Of a stretch of 64,000 bases of DNA, positions 39,582-49,092 are shown piece after piece. Positions within the stretch are counted from its first letter, which is position 1. Every line of letters starts with the position of its first letter. The notes beneath the pieces were generated by a model. That model worked only from the letters and a program-made list of their open reading frames with translations. It was not told the DNA's origin and searched no databases. Origin of the DNA: Limnohabitans radicicola (lineage in GTDB: Bacteria; Pseudomonadota; Gammaproteobacteria; Burkholderiales; Burkholderiaceae_C); assembly GCF_014837235.1 (NCBI RefSeq), contig NZ_JACYFT010000002.1, positions 372,001 through 436,000 of the forward strand, read 5' to 3'. Made by a program: the position numbers and the translations under genes.

Positions 39582-40442
39582 ATGCTCAAACAACGTGTGA
39601 TCACAGCGCTCCTGATGCTGGCGGTTTTCCTGCCGGCCCTGTTTGCGAGTCAGCCGCAGTTTTTCATGGGCTTGACCCTGATCCTCATCAGTGCGGGTGC
39701 CTGGGAGTGGGGCCGGCTCAATGGCTGGAGTTTCCGTGGGGCTCTGCAGGGAGCGCTGATGTGCTTTTTGGTGTGTGTTTGGGCGCTCGATGCGGGATGG
39801 ACGCGGCAAGTGTCTGCGCCCCTGTGGACGATTTCGGGTGGCCTGTGGGTCCTGCTCGGGGTGTGGATGGTCCACCGCGGCGTGGCAGGCTGGGCACTTT
39901 GGCCACGCCTTTTGCGCTGGCTGGTCGGATTGGTCTTGCTGGCCGTGGCCTGGCTGGCCATGGTGCAGGCGCACCAGCGTGGCATCAACTTTTTGCTCTC
40001 GGTCCTGGTGCTCGTTTGGGCGGCCGATGTGTTTGCTTATTTTGCTGGACGCGCTTTGGGCGGACGTTGGGTCAAGGTCAAACTGGCTCCTGCCATCAGC
40101 CCGGGCAAGAGTTGGGAGGGGGTCTTTGGCGGCATGCTGGGGGTCTTGGTGGTGGCCGTGTGCTGGGTCGCCGTGGATGTGCATTGGCATTTGGCTGTGC
40201 CCAGTTTTTACACCGTGCTGCTGGCCAAAGGCTGGCCGCTGACTCTGCTGGCTTTGATGTTCATGACCGCCATGAGCGTGGTGGGTGATCTGGTGGAGTC
40301 CCTGGTCAAGCGCAGCGCGGGTGTCAAGGACAGCTCGGCTTTGTTGCCCGGCCATGGTGGCGTTCTCGATCGCCTGGACGCCTTGCTGCCCACCTTGCCG
40401 CTGGCCATGATGGTCGTCACTTGGGTGGAGATGCAGGCATGA
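39582..40442 (+). CDS. cdsA: Phosphatidate cytidylyltransferase
   Basis: A 286-residue inner-membrane enzyme that makes CDP-diacylglycerol. It has several hydrophobic segments, starting with ITALLMLAVFLPALF near residue 7 and including VLVLVWAADVFAYFAGRALGG. The CDP-alcohol signature SLVKRSAGVKDSSALLPGHG, continuing to DRLDALL, lies near residues 245-270. Its stop overlaps the dxr start (ATGA). Confidence 0.96.
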   Translation: MLKQRVITALLMLAVFLPALFASQPQFFMGLTLILISAGAWEWGRLNGWSFRGALQGALMCFLVCVWALDAGWTRQVSAPLWTISGGLWVLLGVWMVHRGVAGWALWPRLLRWLVGLVLLAVAWLAMVQAHQRGINFLLSVLVLVWAADVFAYFAGRALGGRWVKVKLAPAISPGKSWEGVFGGMLGVLVVAVCWVAVDVHWHLAVPSFYTVLLAKGWPLTLLALMFMTAMSVVGDLVESLVKRSAGVKDSSALLPGHGGVLDRLDALLPTLPLAMMVVTWVEMQA

Positions 40443-41644
40443 CGGACACACAGGCAAAGCAGCGGATCACGGTGCTGGGTTCCACCGGCTCGATCGGCAC
40501 CAACACCCTGGACGTGCTGGGACGTCACCCGGACCGCTTTGAAGTTCACGCCTTGACCGCTTCAAGCCAGGTGGAAGCCATGTTGGCGCAATGCGCTCGC
40601 TTCAAGCCCCGCGTGGCCGTGATGGCTCAGGAAGCCGCCGGGCGGCAACTGGCTGAGCGGGTGCGGGCCGAAGGCCTGGTGACTGAAGTTCGCTGGGGCG
40701 CTGCTGCGCTCGATGAGGTGTCGTTTGCACCCGAGGTGGATGCCGTCATGGCCGCGATCGTGGGCGCCGCCGGGCTGTCGCCGTGTCTGGCTGCAGCCCG
40801 CGCGGGCAAACGCTTGCTGCTGGCCAACAAGGAGGCCTTGGTGGTGGGCGGTGAAGTCTTTCTGGCCGCGGTACGACAGGGCGGAGCGACGCTGCTGCCC
40901 ATTGACAGCGAACACTCGGCCATCTTTCAGTCCTTGCCGGATGACCCGTCCACCTGGGGGCAGCGCATCGACAAGATCATTCTGACTGCATCTGGCGGAC
41001 CGTTCCGTGCCCGTGAGCCGCAAAGCCTGAGGGATGTGACCCCGGAGCAGGCCTGTGCACATCCCAATTGGGTGATGGGTCGCAAGATTTCGGTGGATTC
41101 GGCAACCATGATGAACAAGGCGCTGGAAGTCATTGAAGCGCGTTACCTTTTTGGCGTCACGCCCGATCAGCTCGAGGTGGTCATCCATCCCCAAAGCATC
41201 ATCCACTCGATGGTCCAGTACAAAGACAACTCCGTTGTGGCGCAGTTGGGTACGCCCGACATGCGGGTGCCGATTGCCTATGGGCTGAGTTGGCCGGAGC
41301 GCATGGCGTCGGGCGCATCGCCGCTGGATTTCAAATCGCTCTCAGCCATGACGTTCGAGGCCATGGACGCACACGGCCACACAGAGCGCTTCCCAGGTCT
41401 GCAGCTGGCCTGGCAAACCTTGAGAGCGCGCTCGGGCAGCTGCGCCATCTTGAATGCCGCCAACGAAATCGCGGTAGAGGCCTTTTTGAATCGGCAGATC
41501 CGTTTTGACCAGATCCATGCTGTCAACCAGGCCACGCTGTCTGCCTTGACCCTGGCCGAGCCTGGCTGCCTTGACGACTTGATGGACATTGACCGTCAGG
41601 GCCGCGAAACGGCCCGGGGCTTTGTCGGCCGCTGGGCGAGCTGA
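40439..41644 (+). CDS. dxr: 1-deoxy-D-xylulose 5-phosphate reductoisomerase
   Basis: A 401-residue NADPH enzyme of the MEP isoprenoid pathway. The NADPH loop TVLGSTGSIGTNTLDV is near residue 11; LLLANKEALVVGG and LPIDSEHSAIFQ carry metal and substrate contacts; the flexible-loop segment TASGGPFR is present. The start overlaps cdsA by four bases. rseP, its usual downstream neighbour, is not present. Confidence 0.97.
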   Translation: MTDTQAKQRITVLGSTGSIGTNTLDVLGRHPDRFEVHALTASSQVEAMLAQCARFKPRVAVMAQEAAGRQLAERVRAEGLVTEVRWGAAALDEVSFAPEVDAVMAAIVGAAGLSPCLAAARAGKRLLLANKEALVVGGEVFLAAVRQGGATLLPIDSEHSAIFQSLPDDPSTWGQRIDKIILTASGGPFRAREPQSLRDVTPEQACAHPNWVMGRKISVDSATMMNKALEVIEARYLFGVTPDQLEVVIHPQSIIHSMVQYKDNSVVAQLGTPDMRVPIAYGLSWPERMASGASPLDFKSLSAMTFEAMDAHGHTERFPGLQLAWQTLRARSGSCAILNAANEIAVEAFLNRQIRFDQIHAVNQATLSALTLAEPGCLDDLMDIDRQGRETARGFVGRWAS

Positions 41645-41914
41645 CGCGGTGCGTGCCGCGAAAGCGCTGCCCGGCTCGCTGTGTCAAGAGTTCAAAGACC
41701 TGTTTCTTGTGTCGAACAAAGAAGGCCGCAGGCTGGCAACTGTTGTATTATCTTCGGGCGCGGTTTGGCGGGTCTTTTGCCCCTGGCTGGGGGTGAAATT
41801 TCAGCAGTGCAGAAGTCTGTCCGGGTTGCTGCGAAGTTACATTTGCAGCGACTTATGGAATAGACCTGACCAACCCTTTCATCACGAATTTAGACAGACA
41901 GATTACCCGCACTC
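41645..41914 (+). other. 270-base gap between dxr and bamA in place of rseP
   Basis: I find no coding sequence here that I recognise, and no HExxH motif or PDZ-like sequence of RseP in any frame. It probably holds the promoter and leader of bamA; a TATTAT sequence at 41746-41751 is a weak -10 candidate. Confidence 0.6.
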
Positions 41915-44218
41915 ATGGCATCCCACTCAATCCGTCGTCGTTTCCGACCCGCTGTCCTGACATTGTTGGCGTCTTTGGCGCCACTGCACGCAGCCTGGGC
42001 CGTTGAACCCTTCACAGTGCGCGATATCCGTGTGGACGGCCTGCAGCGCATCGAACCCGGTACCGTCTTCGCATCACTGCCGGTGAGGGTGGGGGACACT
42101 TTTTCGGATGAAAAAGGTGCCTCGGCCATCCGTGCATTGTTTGCACTGGGTCTGTTCAAGGATGTGCGCCTGGAAACCCAGGGCGATGTTCTTGTGGTGG
42201 TGGTCGAAGAACGTCCGTCGGTCGCCGCTTTGGAGTTTGTCGGCCTCAAGGAGTTCGACAAGGATGTGCTGATCAAGGCGCTCAAGGAAGTGGGGCTGGC
42301 CGAAGGCCGTCCATACGACAAGGCACTGGCCGATAAGGCCGAGCAAGAACTCAAGCGCCAGTACATTGGCCGCAGCCTGTATGCCGCGCAGGTGGTCACC
42401 ACGGCCACTCCGATCGACCGCAATCGCGTGAACCTGACCTTCACCATCACCGAAGGCGGCCCGGCCAAGATCGCGCAGATCCAGATCGTTGGCAACAAGA
42501 CTTTTTCCGAGTCCACCCTGCGCGACCAGTTCAACCTGGACACGGGCGGCTGGATGAGCTGGTACACCAAAGCCGACCGTTACTCGCGAACCAAGCTCAA
42601 TGGTGACCTGGAGAGTTTGCGCTCCTACTACCTGTCGCGTGGTTTTCTGGAGTTCCGCATCGACTCAACCCAGGTGTCGATGTCGCCAGACAAACAGGAA
42701 ATGGCCATCACCATCAACATCACCGAGGGTGAGCGTTTTGTCGTCTCGGGGGTGAAGCTGGAAGGCAACTACCTCGACAAAGAAGACGAGTTCAAGGCAC
42801 AGGTCAAAATTGTGCCGGGTGAGGCCTACAATGCGGAAACCGTGGCCGAGACCACCAAGGCCTTCACCGATTACTTTGGCAAGTTCGGTTTTGCATTTGC
42901 GCGCGTGGAGTCGGTTCCCCAGATTGACCGTGCCAACAACCGCGTGGAGCTGGTTCTGCGGGCCGATCCATCGCGCCGCGCCTATGTGCGCCGCATCCAG
43001 ATCACGGGCAACAACCGCACGCGTGACGAGGTGATTCGCCGCGAGTTTCGGCAGCTGGAGTCGGCCTGGTACGACGGCGACAAAATCAAGCTCTCGCGTG
43101 ACCGGGTGGACCGCCTGGGTTACTTCACCGAAGTCAACATCGAGAACCAGGAGGTGCCTGGCGCACTGGACCAGGTCGACTTGCTGTTCACCGTGGTTGA
43201 AAAGCCCACCGGCAGCATTTCGCTCGGGGCGGGGTTCTCTTCTGCCGAAAAGTTCGCGCTGAGTTTCGGTATCCAGCAGGAAAACGCGTTTGGCTCAGGC
43301 AACTACCTGGCCTTGCAGGTCAACACCAGCAAGTTCAACCGCAATTACGTGCTGAGTACCACCGACCCCTATTTCACGGAAAACGGCATTTCGCGAACAG
43401 TGGATCTGTTCCACCGCACAACCCGGCCGTACCTGGGTGACCTCAATGCCTACAGCCTGGTCAACAGCGGTGTGGGTTTGCGCTTTGGTGTGCCGGTCAC
43501 CGAGACAGACAGGGTTTTTGTGGGGGCCAACATTGAGCAGACGGATATCCGTGAGGGAACTGGCTTGCCTTCCACATACAAAAATTTTGTCAATAATTTT
43601 GGTTACAAAACCAACGCTTTGCCTTTGACTCTGGGTTGGGCGCGCGATGGCCGTGACAGTGCCCTGGTGCCCAGTCGCGGCAGCCTGCAGCGCTTGAATG
43701 CCGATGTGTCGGTGGCGGGTGATGTGCGTTACTACCGTGCAAACTACCAATTTCAACAATACATCCCACTGAGCAAGAAATTCACCCTGGCATTCAACAC
43801 CGATGTGGGCTGGGGGCAAGGCATTGGCGGGCGTGACTACCCACTGTTCAAGAATTTTTATGTCGGCGGCCAGGGCAGCGTGCGTGGCTTCCAGCAGTCC
43901 ACCGTGGGGCCAACTTCCACGACCACAGGTGTTTACCTGGGCGGCTCCAAGAAGCTGGTGTTCAACGCGGAGTTCATGACCCCATTCCCGGGGGCCGGAA
44001 CCGACAAGACCTTGCGCTTGTTCACTTTCATGGATGCGGGCCGTGCCTACGGGGAGCATGAAAAAGTGGACTTCAAGGAAATGCGGGCTTCAGCGGGTGT
44101 GGGCTTGAGCTGGATCTCGCCCATGGGCCCCTTGCGCTTTTCCTATGCCATTCCGGTGCGCAGCCAGACTGGCGATAGAATCGAGAAACTTCAATTTCAG
44201 ATTGGTACGTCCTTCTAA
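41915..44218 (+). CDS. bamA: Outer membrane protein assembly factor BamA
   Basis: A 767-residue Omp85 protein. A signal peptide ends near residue 29 (ALLASLAPLHAAWA-like region), five POTRA domains run to about residue 420, and a 16-strand barrel ends with LQFQIGTSF, whose terminal Phe is the usual BAM signal. The barrel motif VRGFQQSTVGP contains the RGF of the conserved L6 loop. The start is the ATG at 41915. The skp ATG overlaps its stop by one base. Confidence 0.97.
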   Translation: MASHSIRRRFRPAVLTLLASLAPLHAAWAVEPFTVRDIRVDGLQRIEPGTVFASLPVRVGDTFSDEKGASAIRALFALGLFKDVRLETQGDVLVVVVEERPSVAALEFVGLKEFDKDVLIKALKEVGLAEGRPYDKALADKAEQELKRQYIGRSLYAAQVVTTATPIDRNRVNLTFTITEGGPAKIAQIQIVGNKTFSESTLRDQFNLDTGGWMSWYTKADRYSRTKLNGDLESLRSYYLSRGFLEFRIDSTQVSMSPDKQEMAITINITEGERFVVSGVKLEGNYLDKEDEFKAQVKIVPGEAYNAETVAETTKAFTDYFGKFGFAFARVESVPQIDRANNRVELVLRADPSRRAYVRRIQITGNNRTRDEVIRREFRQLESAWYDGDKIKLSRDRVDRLGYFTEVNIENQEVPGALDQVDLLFTVVEKPTGSISLGAGFSSAEKFALSFGIQQENAFGSGNYLALQVNTSKFNRNYVLSTTDPYFTENGISRTVDLFHRTTRPYLGDLNAYSLVNSGVGLRFGVPVTETDRVFVGANIEQTDIREGTGLPSTYKNFVNNFGYKTNALPLTLGWARDGRDSALVPSRGSLQRLNADVSVAGDVRYYRANYQFQQYIPLSKKFTLAFNTDVGWGQGIGGRDYPLFKNFYVGGQGSVRGFQQSTVGPTSTTTGVYLGGSKKLVFNAEFMTPFPGAGTDKTLRLFTFMDAGRAYGEHEKVDFKEMRASAGVGLSWISPMGPLRFSYAIPVRSQTGDRIEKLQFQIGTSF

Positions 44219-44733
44219 TGAAAACGCTTCGTCATCACATTGCGCTGGCCGTGCTGGCCACCACAGCCACTTGGGTGAGTTTTGCTGCTCACGCGCAGGA
44301 ATTCAAAATGGGCTTCGTGAACACCGAACGCGTCTTCCGCGAAGCTGCAACGGCCAAGCAAGCTCAAGCCAAGTTGGAGCAAGAGTTTGCCCGGCGTGAA
44401 AAAGACCTGATCGACATTGGCAATGGTTTGAAGACCGCCTCCGAGAAATTTGAGCGGGAAGCGCCCACTTTGTCGGAAAGCCAGCGTACTGCACGCCAGA
44501 AGCAGTTGGTGGATCAAGACCGCGAATTTCAGCGCAAACGCCGAGAATTTCAGGAAGACCTGAACGCCCGCAAGAACGAGGAGCAGCAGATTGTGGTGGA
44601 GCGCGCCAACCGTGCGGTCAAGCAAGTGGCCGAGTCGGAAAAGTACGACGTGATCTTCCAAGAAGCGGTTTACATCCATCCCAAGCACGACATCACCGAC
44701 AAGGTCATCAAAGCCTTGAACGCAGGCAAGTAA
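44218..44733 (+). CDS. skp: Periplasmic chaperone Skp (OmpH family)
   Basis: A 171-residue protein with a signal peptide ending AAHAQEF near residue 24. The mature part is a long helical, charge-rich coiled coil ([19 protein letters not shown] to [19 protein letters not shown]), as in Skp trimers that carry unfolded outer-membrane proteins to BamA. It overlaps bamA by one base. Confidence 0.93.
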   Translation: MKTLRHHIALAVLATTATWVSFAAHAQEFKMGFVNTERVFREAATAKQAQAKLEQEFARREKDLIDIGNGLKTASEKFEREAPTLSESQRTARQKQLVDQDREFQRKRREFQEDLNARKNEEQQIVVERANRAVKQVAESEKYDVIFQEAVYIHPKHDITDKVIKALNAGK

Positions 44734-44741
44734 TTCCTGCT

Positions 44742-45728
44742 GTGCCACTGAGTCTGCGAGTCATTGTCGATGCACTTGGTGGCCGCCTGCTGGGCAACGC
44801 GGATCTGTTGATCCGCTCACTGGCACCGCTGCAGACTGCCGCCCCCGACCAAATCAGTTTCCTCAGCCACGCCCGCTACCAGTCGCAACTGGCCCAAAGC
44901 GCTGCGGGCTGCGTGATCGTTCATCCTGCTTTCGAGACGCAAGTGCTGTCCCGTGAGGCGGCGATCATCACCGACGATCCTTACCTTTATTTCGCCCGAC
45001 TGACGCAGCTTTGGAAGCGTCATCACGCTGACAGCCGTGGCCCGCGCATCCATCCGAGTGCGGTGGTGGATCCGCAGGCGGTGGTGGCCGACGATGCCCA
45101 AATTGGGCCGCAGTGCGTGGTCGAGCGTGGCGCGGTGATCGGTGCGGGCACCGTGCTCAAGTCGAGGGTCACTGTGGGTGAGAACTGCAGCCTGGGTGCG
45201 CGTTGCATTGTGCATGCGGGCGTGGTGATTGGCGCCGATGGTTTTGGCTTCGCGCCGCATCAAGGGCAGTGGGTCAAGATCGAGCAGCTGGGTGCAGTGC
45301 GCATCGGCGACGATGTCGAGATCGGTGCCAACACCTGCATTGACCGTGGTGCGCTCGAAGACACCGTGATCGAAAATGGCGTCAAGCTCGACAACCTGAT
45401 CCAGATCGGTCACAACGTCCATGTGGGCGCCCACACGGCCATGGCCGGGTGTGTGGGGGTGGCCGGCAGTGCACGCATTGGCGCCCACTGCACGGTGGGC
45501 GGTGGCGCCGTGGTGCTGGGTCACCTGACGCTGGCAGACCATGTGCACATCTCGGCTGCCTCGGTGGTAACGCGCTCGATCCTGCAGCCAGGCCAGTACA
45601 CAGGCATGTTCCCGCTCGACAGCAACGCCAACTGGGAAAAGAACGCCGCCAGCCTCAAGCAGTTGTCGCGCTTGCGCGAGCGCATCAAGGCGCTGGAAAC
45701 CGAAATTCAAAATAACAAGGAAATCTGA
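44742..45728 (+). CDS. lpxD: UDP-3-O-(3-hydroxyacyl)glucosamine N-acyltransferase
   Basis: A 328-residue left-handed beta-helix acyltransferase, third step of lipid A synthesis. The N-terminal substrate-binding domain is followed by hexapeptide repeats from about residue 100 and the catalytic His in [18 protein letters not shown] near residue 227. The C-terminal helix ends in a Lys/Glu-rich tail. It starts with GTG at 44742. If the neighbouring gnnAB are active, its substrate would be the 3-amino analogue of the usual sugar. Confidence 0.96.
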   Translation: MPLSLRVIVDALGGRLLGNADLLIRSLAPLQTAAPDQISFLSHARYQSQLAQSAAGCVIVHPAFETQVLSREAAIITDDPYLYFARLTQLWKRHHADSRGPRIHPSAVVDPQAVVADDAQIGPQCVVERGAVIGAGTVLKSRVTVGENCSLGARCIVHAGVVIGADGFGFAPHQGQWVKIEQLGAVRIGDDVEIGANTCIDRGALEDTVIENGVKLDNLIQIGHNVHVGAHTAMAGCVGVAGSARIGAHCTVGGGAVVLGHLTLADHVHISAASVVTRSILQPGQYTGMFPLDSNANWEKNAASLKQLSRLRERIKALETEIQNNKEI

Positions 45729-45730
45729 CC

Positions 45731-46171
45731 ATGATGGACATCCACAAAATCCTCAAGCAACTGCCGCACCGTTATCCATTTTTGCTGGTGGATCGCGTGC
45801 TCGAAATTGAAAAGGGCGTACGCATCAAGGCACTCAAAAATGTCACGATCAACGAGCCTTTTTTCACGGGCCATTTCCCGCACCGTCCAGTGATGCCGGG
45901 CGTGTTGATGCTGGAGGCCCTGGCACAAGCTGCGGCGCTGCTGTCCTTTGACACCCTCGACTCCGCACCCGATGAAAACACCGTGTATTACTTTGCGGGC
46001 ATCGATGGCGCGCGTTTCAAGCGCCCGGTGGAGCCGGGCGACCAGCTGACGCTCGAAGTGCAGCTGGAGCGCATGAAAGCCGGGATTTTCAAATTCAAGG
46101 CGCAAGCCAAGGTGGGTGATGAGCTGGCCTGCGAGGCCGAGCTGATGTGCACCATGCGCAAGATCGCCTGA
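45731..46171 (+). CDS. fabZ: 3-hydroxyacyl-ACP dehydratase FabZ
   Basis: A 146-residue hotdog-fold dehydratase of fatty acid synthesis. The active site [11 protein letters not shown], with catalytic His near residue 13, and the [23 protein letters not shown]-type helix with its Glu near residue 65 are present. It begins two bases after lpxD. FabZ competes with LpxA and LpxD for 3-hydroxyacyl-ACP, which is why the genes travel together. Confidence 0.97.
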   Translation: MMDIHKILKQLPHRYPFLLVDRVLEIEKGVRIKALKNVTINEPFFTGHFPHRPVMPGVLMLEALAQAAALLSFDTLDSAPDENTVYYFAGIDGARFKRPVEPGDQLTLEVQLERMKAGIFKFKAQAKVGDELACEAELMCTMRKIA

Positions 46172-46183
46172 GGGGGGGACAGC

Positions 46184-46996
46184 ATGGCCAACATCCATTC
46201 CACTGCCTTGGTCGATCCGGCAGCCCGGCTCGATCCTTCGGTGACTGTGGGGCCTTTTGCCATCATTGGTCCGCATGTGAGCATCGGCGCAGGTTCTACC
46301 GTGGGTTCCCACACGACCATTGAGGGGCACACCACCATTGGTCAGAACAACCACATCCACAGCTACACCTCGCTCGGCGCGGCGCCGCAGGACAAAAAGT
46401 ACGCAGGCGAACCCACGCGGCTGGTCATCGGGGACGGCAACACCATCCGCGAGTTTTGCACCTTCAACGCGGGCACCGTGAGCGGCGGTGGGGTGACGCA
46501 GGTGGGCAACGACAACCTGTTCATGGCGTACGTGCACCTGGCGCACGACTGCCATGTGGGCAGCCACACGATCTTTGCCAACAATTCGCAGCTGGCTGGT
46601 CACGTCCACGTCGAAGACTGGGTGATTTTGGGTGGCTTCACTGTGGTGCGGCAATTCCTGCGCCTTGGGGCGCACAGCTTCACCGCCATGTGCAGCCTGC
46701 TCTTTGCCGACTTGCCCCCATTTGTGACCTGCGAAGGCCAGCCGGCCGATGCGCGCACGGTCAACGCCGAAGGTTTGCGCCGCCGGGGCTTTTCTGCGGC
46801 GCGCATTGCTGCCGTGAAGGCCATGCACAAAGCGCTTTACCGGGAGAATCTGTCGCTCGAGGCCGCCAAGATTCGGATGGGCCAGATCGCCGAACAGACG
46901 CCCGAGGCGCAGGCCGATGTGGCCATGATGTTGGATTTTCTGGCCGGTGTGGGCAAGGCGGGCATCGTCCGCCGCCGCGCCCGCGCTGCCCACTGA
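46184..46996 (+). CDS. lpxA: UDP-GlcNAc (or 3-amino analogue) acyltransferase LpxA, predicted C10-selective
   Basis: A 270-residue beta-helix enzyme catalysing the first step of lipid A synthesis. By manual alignment with E. coli LpxA, the catalytic base is His121 in LAHDCHVG (E. coli His125), and His140 matches His144. E. coli His160 is replaced by Arg156 in VVRQFLRLG. The hydrocarbon ruler, Gly173 in E. coli, is Met169 here in HSFTAMCSLL; Met at this place makes the enzyme select 3-hydroxydecanoyl chains, as in Pseudomonas. The next two genes look like gnnA and gnnB, so the acceptor is probably UDP-GlcNAc3N. This point is inference. Confidence 0.93.
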   Translation: MANIHSTALVDPAARLDPSVTVGPFAIIGPHVSIGAGSTVGSHTTIEGHTTIGQNNHIHSYTSLGAAPQDKKYAGEPTRLVIGDGNTIREFCTFNAGTVSGGGVTQVGNDNLFMAYVHLAHDCHVGSHTIFANNSQLAGHVHVEDWVILGGFTVVRQFLRLGAHSFTAMCSLLFADLPPFVTCEGQPADARTVNAEGLRRRGFSAARIAAVKAMHKALYRENLSLEAAKIRMGQIAEQTPEAQADVAMMLDFLAGVGKAGIVRRRARAAH

Positions 46997-47006
46997 GGAA
47001 CCGTTG

Positions 47007-47948
47007 ATGAAGCCTTTGCGTTGTGCCGTGATCGGCGTGGGTTACCTGGGCAAATTCCACGCCCAGAAGTACGCCAAGATTCCTGGTTGCGAGTTGGTGG
47101 CCGTCGTCGACAGCCGCCAGGATGTGGCCGATGCCGTGGCGCAGTCTTTGGGTTGCCGTGCGGTCACCGATTACCGTGAATTGCTGGGGCAGGTGGATGC
47201 CGTGAGCATCGTGGTGCCCACGCAGGCCCACTACGCCGTTTGCATCGAGTTCTTGCGTGCAGGTGTGCACGTGCTGGTTGAAAAACCGATGACCACCACA
47301 CTGGCGCAGGCCGACGAGCTCATCGCGCTGGCCGCTGAAAAAGGCCTGGTGCTCGCGGTGGGTCACCTGGAGCGCTTCAACCCTGCGGCTTTGGCTTTGG
47401 AGCCCTTGCTGGATGATCCGCGCTTCATTGACAGCTCGCGCCTGGCCCCCTTCAAGCCCCGGGCCACCGATGTGAGCGTGCTGCTCGATTTGATGATCCA
47501 CGATGTGGACCTGATCTTGTCGCTCGTGGACAGCGAGGTGGAAAGTGTGGACTGCTCAGGGGCACGCGTGCTGACGAATGACATCGACATCGCCAACGCC
47601 CGCATCCGTTTTGCCAACGGTTGTGTGGCCAACGTCACCGCCAGCCGTGTGAGCGCCAAGAGCGAGCGCAAGATGCGCGTCTTCCAGAGCCAGGCCTGCC
47701 ATTCACTCGACTTCCAGGCGCGCACCCTGACCACCTACCGTGGCGCGGTCGATCCGATGGCTGCGCCTGAAAACGCCATTGAGCGCCATGAGCAGTCCTT
47801 TGGCGAAGCCGACCCGCTCTACAGCGAGATCGTGGACTTTGTCGACAGTATCCGCCAGCAGCGGCAGCCCAAGGTCACCGGCCGCGCTGGCCGTCGCGCC
47901 CTTGAGGCCGTGCAACGCATCACCGAAGCCACACGGCTGATTTCCTGA
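47007..47948 (+). CDS. gnnA: Gfo/Idh/MocA-family sugar-nucleotide oxidoreductase, probable GnnA
   Basis: A 313-residue NAD-dependent oxidoreductase. The Rossmann motif CAVIGVGYLGKFHAQKYAK lies at the N-terminus, the catalytic EKP in VLVEKPMTTTLAQ near residue 92, and GHLERFNPAA near 120. In Acidithiobacillus ferrooxidans and Leptospira, GnnA oxidises the 3-OH of UDP-GlcNAc, and its gene lies with gnnB beside lpx genes. Here it starts ten bases after lpxA and is followed by an aminotransferase and lpxB. That position makes GnnA the best assignment; a separate O-antigen sugar role is the alternative. Confidence 0.8.
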   Translation: MKPLRCAVIGVGYLGKFHAQKYAKIPGCELVAVVDSRQDVADAVAQSLGCRAVTDYRELLGQVDAVSIVVPTQAHYAVCIEFLRAGVHVLVEKPMTTTLAQADELIALAAEKGLVLAVGHLERFNPAALALEPLLDDPRFIDSSRLAPFKPRATDVSVLLDLMIHDVDLILSLVDSEVESVDCSGARVLTNDIDIANARIRFANGCVANVTASRVSAKSERKMRVFQSQACHSLDFQARTLTTYRGAVDPMAAPENAIERHEQSFGEADPLYSEIVDFVDSIRQQRQPKVTGRAGRRALEAVQRITEATRLIS

Positions 47949-47969
47949 AATTCTTTAGAAAGACTTGCC

Positions 47970-49070
47970 ATGCGCATTCCCATGGTTGACCTGGCGGGCC
48001 AGTACCGCGACCTCAAGGCCCAGATCGAACCCGCGATGGCGGCCACGCTCAATGCCGCCCAGTACATCCTGGGCCCGAATGTGCAGGCATTCGAAGCCGA
48101 GGCAGCCAAGTACCTGGGTGTTAAGCACGCCATCACCTGTGCCAACGGCACCGATGCGCTGCACCTGGCCCTGCTGGCTGCGGGCATTGGCCCCGGTGAC
48201 GAGGTGATCACGACGCCATTCACCTTCATTGCCACGGCCGAGGCCATTGCCTATGTGGGGGCCAAGGCGGTGTTTGTGGACATCGACCCGCAAACCCTGA
48301 ACATCGACGTGGCCCAGGTGGCGCAGGCCGTCACACCGAAAACCAAGGCCTTGTTGCCCGTGCACCTGTTTGGCCAGCCCGCCAACATCCAGCCTCTGCT
48401 GGACCTGGCGCAAAAGCATGGCCTCAAGCTGATCGAGGATTGCGCTCAGTCCTTTGGTGCGCACGTCGGTGGCCGCCAGACCGGTTCCATGGGCGATGTG
48501 GGGGCCTTCAGTTTCTTCCCCAGCAAGAACCTGGGCTGCTATGGCGATGGCGGCATGGTCACCACCCAGTCGGACGCCATGGCCGAGACGCTGCGCATGC
48601 TGCGCAACCACGGCAGCAAGGTGCGTTATTACCACGACATCATTGGTTACAACAGCCGCCTCGACGAGCTGCAGGCCGTGGTGCTGCGGGCCAAGCTGCC
48701 GCACATCGACCACTACAACCAGCAACGTCGCCGCGTCGCGCACCGTTACAGCGCCGGGCTTACCGGTCTGGGCATCCAGACGCCGCACGAGGATGGCGTT
48801 GGCCTGCACGTGTACCACCAGTACACGATGTTGACCGACCGCCGCGAAGTGATCCAGAAGGCGCTGGCCGACCAGCAGATCGCCAGTGCAATCTACTACC
48901 CGGTGCCACTGCACCAGCAAAAAGTGTTCGCAGACATGGCCGCAGGTCAAAGCTTCCCGGTCACCGAGTCGGTGGCGGCGCGCTGCCTGTCGCTGCCGAT
49001 CTACCCTGAACTGTCCGATGCCGCCGTGGACGAGGTCTGCGGCGTGATCCGCCAGGCCTTGCAGGCCTGA
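47970..49070 (+). CDS. gnnB: DegT/DnrJ/EryC1-family aminotransferase, probable GnnB
   Basis: A 366-residue sugar-nucleotide aminotransferase using pyridoxal phosphate. The PLP Lys lies in AFSFFPSKNLGCYGDGGMV near residue 183; NGTDALHLALLAAGIGPGDE and EDCAQSFGAH are further cofactor contacts. It starts 21 bases after gnnA. As GnnB it would transfer an amino group from glutamate to the 3-keto sugar made by GnnA, giving UDP-2-acetamido-3-amino-2,3-dideoxyglucose for LpxA. Confidence 0.82.
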   Translation: MRIPMVDLAGQYRDLKAQIEPAMAATLNAAQYILGPNVQAFEAEAAKYLGVKHAITCANGTDALHLALLAAGIGPGDEVITTPFTFIATAEAIAYVGAKAVFVDIDPQTLNIDVAQVAQAVTPKTKALLPVHLFGQPANIQPLLDLAQKHGLKLIEDCAQSFGAHVGGRQTGSMGDVGAFSFFPSKNLGCYGDGGMVTTQSDAMAETLRMLRNHGSKVRYYHDIIGYNSRLDELQAVVLRAKLPHIDHYNQQRRRVAHRYSAGLTGLGIQTPHEDGVGLHVYHQYTMLTDRREVIQKALADQQIASAIYYPVPLHQQKVFADMAAGQSFPVTESVAARCLSLPIYPELSDAAVDEVCGVIRQALQA

Positions 49071-49092
49071 ACGGGGAGGGCGCTTGAGCGGC

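Noticed and set aside
39514-39600. Short open frame after frr as a remnant of uppS
   Set aside because: It gives only about 26 codons that run through the terminator and contain no HIAIVMDGNGRWA-like motif.
41645-41914. Degraded rseP in the dxr-bamA gap
   Set aside because: I found no HExxH or PDZ-like sequence or membrane segment in any frame; the gap is better read as leader or promoter.
43560-43620. AT-rich patch in the bamA barrel as a foreign segment
   Set aside because: It is only about 60 bases long, in a surface-exposed and variable part of the barrel, and too short to argue for recombination.
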